DNA of 64,000 bases from Periplaneta americana (Eukaryota; Arthropoda; Insecta; Blattodea; Blattidae), in the NCBI RefSeq assembly GCF_040183065.1, contig NC_091120.1, positions 71,202,708 to 71,266,707 on the forward strand, given 5' to 3'. Each line of letters begins with the position of its first letter. Positions within the stretch are counted from its first letter, which is position 1. The position numbers and the translations under genes are program-made. The notes beneath the pieces were generated by a model. It was not told the origin of the DNA. It saw nothing but the letters and a program-made list of their open reading frames with translations, and ran no database searches. This document shows positions 11,265 to 22,900 of the stretch, in pieces.

Positions 11265-11450
11265 TTATTTTTTAATCGTTCTTTAGCGATGTAAATGATA
11301 TTCAAATTATCATTTATATCCAGTTATCGTTCTTTATGGATATCACGTTATTATATTTTGTTATCGTTCTTTAGAGATATGAATAAAATTCAGGTCATCA
11401 TTTGTATTCCGTTATCCTATTATAACGATATGAATAATAATTACTATTGT
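11265..11450. repeat. Minisatellite block 1 (ATCGTTCTTTAGCGAT unit)
   Basis: Imperfect repeats of a roughly 60-75-bp unit containing TTATCGTTCTTTAGCGAT and ATTCAAGTTATCATTTATA. The unit has internal dyad symmetry. It lies directly downstream of the tRNA-like unit. Confidence 0.7.
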
Positions 11451-11960
11451 ATCTCCAATGGGGGTTAGCCTTATTTTACATATGTATGTTAGGACTATAG
11501 TTTTATACACAAAAAAGATAAGCATAAAGAGAAATGGAAAAGAAAATTAAATTAGCTTACGCGATGTAAACAAAACATAAACAATCCATAAATTAGGCAT
11601 TGCGATTGCAAAACAAATATCAGATATCAATTTGAAACATACAAAAATATTAACAACACACATACGTAACACTTCTATAACACAAATATGCAGCTTTCCG
11701 TACCATACATCATAAATTAATACACAATAGTCACACAAACACAATCAAACTATAATTACGACATTGCGACGACATCAAGCATCCATAACTGACTCACATA
11801 CATAACAAATCAAGCATCCGTTACAACACAAACTTCAACATAGTAACCACACTTTTAAAAGTTACAAATTTGGCTCCAAGAAGAATAAATAGGACACTGT
11901 TACTAATTCCTATTCTTCTACAATTTCTTAAATGCATCTGTAATAAATCTGTGAAATTCC
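11450..11960. other. Spacer between two minisatellite blocks
   Basis: Unique-looking AT-rich DNA. A 65-codon minus-strand frame here has no recognisable features. Confidence 0.4.
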
Positions 11961-12240
11961 GATATGAATAATATTAACGTTTTTTATATTGTTATCGTTC
12001 TTTAGCGATTTAAATAATATTCAAGTTATCATTTATATTCTGCTTTCCTTCATTAGCATTATAAAACAATATTCAAGTTATTTATATTGTTATTGTTCTT
12101 TCGCAATATATTAATTAAACAAACAGATATTTATCATTTATATTCTGTTATCGTTCTTTAGTGATACTGTATAAATAATATTCAAGTTATTTATATTGTA
12201 ATCGTTCTTTAGCGATATAAATAACATAAATTTAATATTA
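11960..12240. repeat. Minisatellite block 2 (ATCGTTCTTTAGCGAT unit)
   Basis: Four or five further imperfect copies of the same unit as 11265-11450 (TATTGTTATCGTTCTTTAGC, ATAATATTCAAGTTAT). It precedes a tRNA-like unit that points the other way (12331-12401). Confidence 0.75.
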
Positions 12241-12330
12241 GGTTTGGAAAAATCCAGTTGCATAATACTGGTATTAGTTTTTCTTTTTGTATTATTACAT
12301 TATACTATCTTGAACCACAATAAAATGAAA

Positions 12331-12401
12331 AGGAGTAACGAGGAATTGAACCTGAGACGTTGACATCTAAATTCCGACGTTCGTCCGCTGAGCTACGAGG
12401 G
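12331..12401 (-). mobile_element. tRNA-like unit, minus strand
   Basis: The minus strand reads GCCCTCGTAGCTCAGCGG (acceptor and A box) and, 35 nt on, CAGGTTCAATTCC (B box), then TTTTCATTTTATT. Anticodon and T stems pair poorly, so I regard it as a SINE-like or pseudo-tRNA unit and not a working tRNA. Confidence 0.5.
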
Positions 12402-12727
12402 CAAAAGTGTGGAAACATTTTTGGAAAAATTGGCCCAATCACACTCTAAGATTTTCTGATGATTCGTAGAAGCTAGTCCAGGATGCGGGAGGCAAAGGCT
12501 AATTGAGATTTCCCGGTCTCTGACCGGGTCAAACATCCTGATAGAATTAATATTTAACCCTTGCCGTGACTTTCGGTGAAGTCCGGAGGGCCCAATTAGT
12601 CAAATCCACTCTCCTCATCTCCACGCTTGGGCCCCCTGGAATTTAATAAGATGCGAAAGAGATAGTGGTGTGCGGAAAGCAACGGGATGTTACCGCATTT
12701 AGGCCTATCCTTCCCAAGAAAACTGCA

Positions 12728-13170
12728 AACATGAACAAAGGAAGCTTATAATAGAAGAAGAAGGATCTTCTGCGGACCTCTGGAAAAAGAACTAAGGAAG
12801 AGACTAGTGAAGTGCTTTGTGTGGAGTGTGGCATTGTATGGGGAAAGAACATGGACATTACGACGAAATGAAGAGAAACGAATTGAAGCATTTGAAATGT
12901 GGATGTGGAGAAGAACGGTGCGTGTGAAGTGGACAGACAGAATAAGAAATAAAATTGTGTTTGAAAAAGTGAATGAAGAAAGAATAATGCTGAAACTGAT
13001 TAGAAAGAGAAAAAGGAATTGGTTGGGTCTCTGGTTGAAAAGAATAGACGACATTAGGATATGTGGATCATATGCGGAGACTAAGAGGAAGGCAGAAAAT
13101 AGGAAAGATTGGAGATTGCTGGGTTTGCAATGAAAGACCTGCCCATGGACAGAACATTTATGTGTGTACG
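12728..13170 (+). mobile_element. RTE-like LINE 3' fragment
   Basis: Same family as 5815-6565, better preserved in frame. It reads NRRRRIFCGPLEKELRKRLVKCFVW, ERTWTLRRNEEKRIEAFEMW, RVKWTDRIRN and KRKRNWLGLWLKR, then YAETKRKAENRKDWRLLGLQ-stop. The 108-codon open frame (12807-13133) is part of it. A deletion between the NWL block and IDDIR shortens it relative to the other copy. Confidence 0.85.
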
Positions 13171-13559
13171 TTCAGAATGCCTGGAATATCGTGTCTAAGA
13201 ACAGTCGCTATTTGCAAAGACTAGTCAATTCCATGCCCACTCGACTGCAAGATGATCGAGATAAGAGGAAGATAGACTAAATATTGAATTGTGGCTTTTT
13301 GTTTTGTTTTTTGAACGCTTAATTATTTGAATATTTTAAGGCCGACGCCAGTAAATTTGTTATGTTTATGCCACGAAAGATATTTTATTGAGAATAAAAT
13401 CTTTTTTCTTTCCATTTGCAGCCACAATATCATAATGATAATGATAAAGTCATGGCATAATATATTAATGAACCTGATGTTAATTACTAAAATAATCGTA
13501 AAATAGAAAGGAGCCGTTATGTATAGTTTGTCTCTCTCAAAAACAGAACAAAAAAGGAC

Positions 13560-13795
13560 ATAAAAAGCACGAGGTTGTAGTCGAACGCAGGACCTCATGA
13601 ATAAGAGTCCTGAACGCTACCATTATGCTATCGAATAACACACAGTATACTTCTATTATAACTGTAGATATCAGGCAACGTGGTCCAACAACATGTAACA
13701 TCGCCTGTCTCCGAATTGTAGCGAAGATACCCGAAGGGAACTTTGTTTCAGGAGAGCGGCCACTTTTTCTTTTGACAGCTGTACAGTATTTACTC
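13560..13795 (-). mobile_element. tRNA-like repeat (family C), copy 2
   Basis: Minus-strand order: TACAGCTGTC, A-rich tract, AGTGGCCGC, CCCTTCGGGTATC, GCGATGTTACATG. Then a tRNA-like unit (GATAGCATAATGGTAGCG as A box, CCTGCGTTCGACTAC as B box). Shares its upstream block with 11048-11180. The 90-118-codon frames around it are not conserved coding sequence. Confidence 0.55.
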
Positions 13796-13936
13796 GTATT
13801 TCTTGCCAGGTTAAATCTAATCCTACTCCTTTTGGGGTACTGGGGAAGGTACATATTGTTGAGAATAACAATAATAATTACACTGGACAACAAAATTATT
13901 TGATTTTTTCTGTTACGGAAACGAAAGCACTGGAAT

Positions 13937-14290
<354 letters not shown>

Positions 14291-14846
14291 GAAATTAATC
14301 TTGTTATCTAATCAGTTTATCAGAGGTGTTATATTGTTACAGAATATCCTTGCATAGTTTTCTTTCGAATGCTTCAGTTAGGTCGAATTAGCACAATAAT
14401 GGCACTTATTTTGTAAGAAACAGAGAATTTGTGCATGATCGTTCTCTTAAAATCCTTGTTCGTCATGCAATTCAGTCAAGGTGTTTACAAATTTTTTGAA
14501 ATTATTATTGTTAGTAATTTTAACATAACTAGTATCCAGGATTCTCAGCGTCATTCTTTTTAAACATAAGCACTCAAATAACTATTTTATGACTATAAAA
14601 CATCTGTAACAAATAATTTAATAGTAATCTACAATTGAAAATGAAGGCTTAAAGAATGATAACAATGGCCATTCTTGAAACATTAACTATTACATGGGAG
14701 GGAAGGAGCAACAAAATTTACACTTTCTCCTGTCATATTGCTTGAAAAGGAGGTAATTAAAATTTGCTTAAACGAGTCAATTAATTATTCAACACATTTG
14801 ATTTATTCTAATTATAAACTTTTCCATATTGGACAAATACAAACAG

Positions 14847-15367
14847 CGTATTCCGAATCCCACGGACTGGTGGACAACAATGACGTCACGCTGCAGCGAA
14901 ATAGGAACAAAACTGCTGGAAGGTTCGATGGCTATCATGGCGACTGTACAAGTTGTTGTCTGTGTTACGCTAGCAAGATTTTGCGAAATTTCCGTACTGT
15001 CATCTCGTTCAAAGAAAAGAGAGCATAAACAATTTATTTCTTGAACCAGTAGTAATAACTGGTCCGTTGACATGTTCGCTCATAAGCCATTAACATATTG
15101 TTTTTACGTTGTGCTCATTACAAACAATACAGCAGAACAAAATCAGAACATACCGCCATGACACAACAGTGCACGATGTCATTTGTCTGCTAATTCCCGC
15201 CCTATACAAGAACCAATCAGATTCACTGATGGCGGCTGATGGAGACTGCCACCACCTCTGCAAGCTGATGGAACCGGTGCGACACCGGTGCAGCATCAGT
15301 GACGTCATCGTTGAAATTCGGAACACCGTGATGCCATCAGATTACTCAGCGCTGAGATTCGGAATAC
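14847..15367. mobile_element. Possible small TIR element
   Basis: GCGTATTCCGAATC (14847-14860) and its inverse (15354-15367) bracket about 520 bp of GC-richer DNA. A second inverted motif, TGACGTCAC, lies inside each end (about 14881 and 15299). No transposase, and no clear target duplication. Confidence 0.4.
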
Positions 15368-15867
15368 GCTCATAAATATACATTATTAAATTATTACCAT
15401 AAAACCATCTAAAATATGAAGAACATGTTTATCCTACCAGAATAAATTTGACAAGTCCTTTAACTAAACCTAAGTGTTATACAACCAATGGAATAAATCA
15501 CTGCCAGAGTTAAGGGCCAAGGTTATACAACTCTCTTTTGATAATAAATCCTGACCTAGGTTATTTTGAGTTTAATAATTTCAAGAAAAAGATAAGCAAA
15601 TTATTTAGTATTCATGTTCATTTTTTCTTTTTCGTTTTTTCTTAATTTCAATATACTATTTATCCATTCCAACTTATATTCTGTTCTTCACTTAATTCTC
15701 TACTTTTATTTTCGTAATTATCCCAGTTTTGTAATAATTGTATTGGCTTATAATTTTATTGAAACTTTGTTATGTTCCATTGAGTACAAAATAGTTATTT
15801 ATAGGAACCGCTCAAACGACAGTACACTACATTAGTAATATGTATTTATTTTGTTTTATATATATAT

Positions 15868-16107
15868 ATATTTTTTTTTATTGGGTCATTTTACGACGCT
15901 GTATGAACATCTAGGTTATCTAGCGTCTGAATGAAATGAAGGTGATAATGTCGGTGAAATGAGTCCGGGGTCCAGCACCGAAAGTTACCCAGCATTTGCT
16001 CGTATTGGGTTGAGGGAAAACCCCGGAAAAAACCTCAACCAGGTAACTTGTCCCAACAGGGATTCGAAACCCAGGCAATCTGGTGACCGTTACTCCACAG
16101 ATGTGGA
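15868..16107 (-). mobile_element. tRNA-derived SINE (family B), well preserved
   Basis: The right end is the inverse of a tRNA-like head (AGGGATTCGAAACCCAGGC as B-box region, CCGTTACTCCACAG). The body includes AGTCCGGGGTCCAGCACCG, GTTACCCAGCATTTGCTCG and AAAACCCCGGAAAAAACCTC. The distal part is GGGTCATTTTACGACGCTG...TCTAGCGTCTGAATG. Other copies: 5600-5795, 33345-33545 and a headless one at 35700-35812. Confidence 0.85.
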
Positions 16108-16486
16108 CGTTTTGTATATAGCATTAAATAGTAAATACATATAATCCATAAATCATTAGCTTTCTGATAATTAAGAACAGTAATGTTTATGTTACACCAA
16201 TTATTTTACTGAGGACTCTAATCCATTGTCTGGTAAAGTACACAGATATAAATATGCCAATGAATAAAAATTTAAATAATAGAAGACGAAATTCAAATAT
16301 TACGCAACAGTTTTCTCTAAATTTCCCCTAGTTTTCGAAAAAAAAAACTTGTATTATTAATAGAATAAAATAAACAATAGCCGCTTGCGTAGCTCATATC
16401 AAAATACTAGATTCCATTGATAAAATTACTGACACATTTCACGTGACAGATTAATATATTTAATGTAATCTTTTTATTCACTAGAT

Positions 16487-17736
16487 CAGGGGTTCCCCGC
16501 GAAACTCCATGGAGTGTCTCGCGAATTTTAAATTGAAAAATAAATTTCATATAATTCAGAAGATCTATTTACAACGCATTTTTTTTAATTTACAACGAAG
16601 TCTTAGACAGGATACATTTTTTTTAAACAGACTTTACCAATGAAACATAAACAGCTGCAACATTGCTCAGTTTAATTTTTCTGCCTGGCGATAATTCGAA
16701 TGTAAGAGGACACTGTAACAGCGTTTAGTAATTCGTTTACTCTTCCCACTTAGTAATAAATAGAGTTCAGAATTGTCAGAACATATTGGTCAGTTTCAGT
16801 ATATACGTGTAGCAGGTGATAGTGCGACTATTTTATCATTTTTTTTTTATTTAGACTTTATCATGGACAAATTTTTAATTCGAAAAATATAATTGGAATC
16901 AAGTTCTGTGTTAGATGACAGCAGTGCTAATTCAAAATATAATGTGAGTGAAAATTCCCTTCAGGGTTTACGAAAACGTACTGCGCTTCGTAAATATAGT
17001 GATGAATACTTCCAATATAGTTTTATGTGGCGTGGTGATGAATGTAAACTAAACCCCGAGTGTCTTATATGTGGAAATTTTTGTCAAATCAGTCGATGGT
17101 GCCGAATAAACTAAAAAGAAAATTATGACTGCCGTTTTCCACGTCATAATTGTGTGAGTCAGCATTTTCTACCATCAAAATCGTGAAATCTAAACAAAGG
17201 AACAGACTGCTGCGTCGTGTTGGTCTGTTAACCATAAGGCCACATGTAGAGAAACTCTGTGCAACGCACTAAGTGCAGACTTCACATTAATTTAAATAGG
17301 TGAGTTTTCAAAAACGATCATTCACCATAGATCTAACATAGACACATAACTTTGTTTTTTTCTAATGCCACTCAACTTACTGCTTGTTTTTTAGAATTTT
17401 CGATTGCGTGTTAACATCGATCTATTTAAAACACTAGATATCCGACACTACAAAGAAGTTCGTATCTGTGTTTTTATTATGGCGGAATGCGCATGAACGG
17501 CGTTCCGGCACCTTCTTGCATTTTTCATCATAAAACCGAAATATGTGTGAATAACTATGTTTTAATATAATTTTTCTTTGAATTCCGCTTAGACCTTGAA
17601 AGTCTTAGTAGAACGAAAAGGAGCTTAAAAACGACAAATATCCCGTGCATTGAACAGTAGGCCTACATCTCCCCGTCCACTATAAAATATTCTACACAGA
17701 GTTCCACTACATTTTTCTCCAAAAGAAAAGCACTGG

Positions 17737-17787
<51 letters not shown>

Positions 17788-17861
17788 GAAAACAAGTGTG
17801 TCGCGATATAGTGGGCCTTCAGTGAAGTGTGTCGCCAGTCAAAAAAGGATGGGAACCACTG
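16487..17861 (+). mobile_element. hAT (ZBED/Charlie-like) element, decayed
   Basis: Termini CAGGGGTTCCCC and GGGAACCACTG are inverted repeats of hAT type. They are flanked by a perfect 8-bp duplication CACTAGAT (16479-16486 and 17862-17869). Inside at 16863-17110 is the N-terminus of a BED-zinc-finger transposase (MDKFLIRK, then RKYSDEYFQYSFMWRGDE and CLICG). The catalytic and dimerisation regions are absent. An ATT tract (17742-17787) lies near the right end. The right end is only about 120 bp upstream of the conserved promoter box of gene 1. Confidence 0.85.
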
Positions 17862-17984
17862 CACTAGATTAAAAACATTTCATAACAAAAATCATAATTC
17901 TGATGTCCATTTTACACGTGTGGATAATAAAACATCCGAGATATGTAACGAATTTCCTCATCCCTCATACCTGCCTCATGTGTA

Positions 17985-18007
17985 GCTTTCTATGTCACTC
18001 ATGCATA
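17985..18007 (+). promoter_or_regulatory. Conserved 23-bp upstream box, gene 1
   Basis: GCTTTCTATG then TCACTCATGCATA. The same box occurs before genes 2 and 3 with one or two differences, each time exactly 12 bp before the TATA box. Likely a binding site for a shared activator (inference). Confidence 0.8.
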
Positions 18008-18019
18008 GAAGAGGCGAGG

Positions 18020-18051
18020 TATATAAACACAAACAGCTCTGCGAGATATCA
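18020..18051 (+). promoter_or_regulatory. TATA box and initiator, gene 1
   Basis: TATATAAA at 18020-18027. The arthropod initiator TCAGT follows with its A at 18051, 31 bp downstream, an ideal spacing. The 5'UTR would be only about 20 nt (CACCATCAAGCAGCAAC) before the ATG. Confidence 0.85.
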
Positions 18052-18070
18052 GTCACCATCAAGCAGCAAC

Positions 18071-19901
18071 ATGAGGATTTTCCTGGTGAGTTCACTCCAC
18101 TAATTGTGGGCTAGCTTCACTGCTTTAATTTAACAGTATTATTTTACACTAACGATAAATTCTTAAAATTCAAAATCAAATTTTCACAAAATAAGTCTTG
18201 AAATGTAGGATCACATACTTGCTGAAATTTTCATTTCTGTTACAACGAGGTCAGTTCTTCCATTGGAAAATTTGTGGGCATAGTTTCATTTTTTCACCTC
18301 AAGCTTAATTTTTCAGTGACCGTAATATGGAATCTTTTCTATTAAGCTCCGTATTTCAGTTCTTGCCTCCAGGCTGCCAGGACACTAAAACTTCTTCCAA
18401 ATTATAATTCTTATCTCTAAATATGTTCTAGATAAAATGACTATGTGCACTACAAGCTTAAATATTTAAAGTTCTGGCACTCCTGACTCGAATGTTTTTA
18501 TTTTCTTTAGTTATACACATATACACAATGGACCAAAAAAAGGCACAAAATTAAAAATACTTTATTTCCGAAACTATATAACATTAATTTTTAATGAACA
18601 CACTGTCGGAAAGAGTAGAATTTAAAGATGAGCAGAACTTTTTATTATGTTTTTTGAGGCTCAATTAAAATCGTATGGAGGTCAATATACAATGAAGCGA
18701 AAAATGTGTTTTTTTAAGATAATTTATTACTTCAAAATGCAGAAACTGAATATTGGTCAAATTAATAATAGTTAATGACCTTTCAAATAATATAATTAAA
18801 AATGATGCTCTTTGTGACCGCCATTTGCCCGCACAACTATTTGTAGACGTCTTCTCCATTGTCCAATAGCACTGGAATATGTCTTTGATCAAGCCGGTCC
18901 CATCATTCAAGAAGGCGTTGTCTTAAATGTTCAATATTACAAATTCTTGTTTTGTAGTAAACTACATTTTGTAGTTGACTCCATACAAAATAGTCCATCT
19001 CGTTTGAAACTCCAGCGGAAATCATCAGAGAATCTGAGAAATGCCATTTTTCACGCAATAAACTCTCAGGAGGGATATCATGTCCGTACGTTGCTAATCA
19101 ATCGTTTTATACTTGAAACAGACCATTCTCGCTGAGCGTAATTATTTTTTACAATTTGACGGGCAGATAAATTATCATATTGGTGCAAATGTTTAATGGA
19201 AATCTTGTCTTCGTTCGTTAAGCGACCCATTATTCACAAAATGAGAACTGAAAACGGAAGAAAAGAAATTATGATAGTACAACAAACAGCTTGGCCTGCT
19301 GAACTCGTAAGACCATAATGCTTAGTTCGGCATAAACGATCGATTTTGCACTACCTTACAAAAAATAAAATGAATGTTTATTGAATGGTAAAAAAATAAA
19401 TATTACAGTACTTTCCCGGTCTACAAGGACTGCGAAATTTGCCTGTGAAATAAACTTTCAAGTCAAATCATTAGCTACTGGAATAGGCTATAACTATTTA
19501 AATTTTATGTGCGTTTTTTTTTTTTTGGTCCACTGTATACATAATCTACTTCTGGAAGTGTAACACATCATCTTACAAACCTTTTCCATTCTTCTTTATT
19601 ATAACACTGGTCTTATTAAAGATTTATTATTTTCATCGCTGTTTGTACATCATCTTTAAAGTTGTTGTAAGTCTTCTTCTCTCATACTTCATTTTAGGTA
19701 TCAATTATAAAACACATTTTCGCATTCTATTGCATTACTTTTTAGTTTTACATAATAATAATCTTCCTAAAAATATTTTCTCTTCGTAATTAGCAACATA
19801 GGAGTTGTCTATGACTTTTAACAATACGATTAACTTTGGTAAAATGTAGCACCTACATACACAGTATGAAACAAGAGTGAATCTAAAGAGGCGAGGGATA
19901 C

Positions 19902-19940
<39 letters not shown>

Positions 19941-22900
19941 ATTAAGATATTTTAGTTATATCTATGCCACATACACGTAAAGATAACTGCAGTGTTACGT
20001 TGACTATTACACCTTTACTAAGTCATACTACTTTTGAATAATAAAAGGTATGAAACGACGTGTTTCAACCAATCTTGGCTGCTAATCCTACAATTTTATC
20101 ACCTCTCTAGCATTTGTTTTTATCACCTTTCCAGCACTTTTATTTCTATCAACTCTCCAGAATTTGTTTCTTTGTTTGCCGACATTGTACTTTCAATAAT
20201 TTTACCTTTTAAATGATTTATGTTTATTTCAACATCCTTAATTAAATTTTTTCTATCATTTATCTTCTTTATATTATTTAGGTTATGTTATAGGGCTATT
20301 CCATTCAAATCGACCGAAATATAGAGAAAATTGACCTTGCAATTTTTTAATACAATGAAACTTTTTCTGTCCGTTGACAACTGTGATACAATGCTTTGTG
20401 CAAAATTTGAGGCATCAGAACTTCATAGTGTTTAAATTAAAAATATTTAAATTTATCGTATTTTCATAAAATTAGCAACTTTAAACTGTTGTGGCTCCGA
20501 AACCCTTTCACCCAGTGATCAAAATCATGGTTTATTTTGATGCTGAGAAGTTAAAGTTTATATTGGCATGTAAACAGTTTTTCTTACTTTTTATGGAAAT
20601 GGAGAAATTTAGATTTTTCTTCATTAAGACGCCTTTGCCCACGAAAAAATATTTTTAAAATATATGGTTAGATTCCGCATTGAAAGTACAAATAAACACA
20701 TTTTTTACTGGTGCACCGTTCATAATAAAGCATTGAAAATATCAAATAAAGAAAATAAATAGTACGCGCGTGAACTAACCAGCTGACTGTGAGGCGGGAG
20801 CTAGCCTAGGCAAGCAAGGCCAGAAGACATAAACACGTGATGTTTCGTCTAGTAGCGCATAGCTGGACTAGCTTTATCACAAGTTTTCATAAACACAGGA
20901 GTAAAATTACGCCCAATGTTCGCTTATCTTCATCTCTCGGCCAGTTCGTACGGTACTGCGCCGTTCAAGTCTAGGCGTGTGAATATAATTTATTTAATAC
21001 CCTCGAAACTTATTGCCGAGCCACTAAGCAAACAATACCGAATCCCTCTTAATAATGCAAGGTTTTTTCTCAATATTTTTTACATTTTTACAAATGGGCA
21101 AAAAGCCTAAAAGTAAGTAAAATCAGATTATCTGTCTCTCTGTATACAATAAAAATAAGGATTACCTCTTAACATAACCTACCAAATGTCAGCTTCAAAA
21201 TGAGCTCCCGTTGAATGTTCTGCAGTAAACGGTTCCAGAGTTCTGAGCGCTGAAAGAGGCTTGTTTTTATAAAATACGCTAAATTTGTCGCTCAATAGTA
21301 CGAAAACCGTTTGACTTTCGACAGTATATTTTTGAAAATGCACTCTCCTCAGCATTTTATATAAATAAGGAAAAAATTAGAGTATTAAAAAATGCGAGGT
21401 TTTTTACTGATCGATTTCATATAGATTAGCCCTATAGCTTCTGCTGTATGAGATTATGGATAGTCACGTATCAGAGATTTTTTAATATAATCTATTGACA
21501 AATGAAGTGGAATGCGAATCTTTTAATAAAAATGAAACTGAATCAACAAAGCCATCTTGAGTAGTAATCGTCCTTGAAGATTGTACAGTTGGCATAATTG
21601 GTAACAAGACAACAGCTCATCATAACGCACTATTGTCATCTAGCAGAATATATTTGTAATGATGAGATGGTACAATAGTACATTTTCAAGACAGTTTAGT
21701 ATTTTAGTAAGTAAATTAATAATTTATTGTCTTAGAGCACTTTATTTCTTCTAATCTTTATTTTTATAGAGTACTTTATTTCTTCTAATCTTTATATAGC
21801 CTACTTCCTTCTACTCGTGTAATAGCAAATTAAATCCCACTCGAGTTTTGACTTTCTCTAGATAAATAAAAAACTCTAGTGAGATTACTGTAGAAAAAGG
21901 ACTTACTTATTATAATAGAGAAAACAAGGCATATTAATTAATACATCCATACTTAATTACAGGACAAATATTATCTAATTCTAACTTTGCATGTTATAAT
22001 ATTAATAGATATATCTGCAAAATTTTACAAGTTTAATGACATAAAATTTAAAGATTATAAGAAGCATGTCCCAAATGTATCACGGTCCGTGCATCAAACG
22101 AAGTTACACATGCATAGATACGTACTCGCGGTCGAGCATAATATAGGTTGCATGAAGTGTTCATTCAGGAACAGAAACGTATTTATTATAAGTTACGAAT
22201 AAAATACAAGAAAATTTTTAACAGTCTGCAAAATATATAAAAAATTAATTGTCCACAAATTACATTTATTAAATGCAGATTTTTTAATTCACTGTCAATA
22301 CCAAACAGGTCTATGGATTTCATAATAAATACTTTCTCGTCTGAACCTACCTCAACAAAATATTTTATTAATACTGCAATTCCATAGTGGTAATATCGCA
22401 CATTCCTGCGGAATTCTGATTGGTTAGCGCGAGGAAACTTCCCAAGGTACGAAATACAAAGCTAATCGCGATTAATAATAATCGGTTATATCGGTGTTAT
22501 CGATAAACTTACTTCTTACACATGATCATTATTTAATTTCAATAGTTACCGTTTCCAATTATACTTTTTTAAACGCCATGACAAAACCCAAGCTACATCT
22601 ACAGATTAAGCACGGTTTCGATAATTCACTCACGCTGACTCTAGAGTCAAATACACAGGTATTTTATAAGCATATTTATTTTTAATTAATTAAAAAAATT
22701 TAGCGGGCCTAGTTGTGATAATTACAAATGCACACAGCCAATCATTCCACACATTCTGGCAACACTGACTAGGAGATATACAGTATGTAAAAAATTGTCC
22801 TTTGTGTTCATGTTCCTCTGATCCAAACATCTCTGCTGCTGCACAGTATGGTAGTGTGGAGTTTTAATGAAAGCTCTTTGAATGCTATTAGTGTGACATT

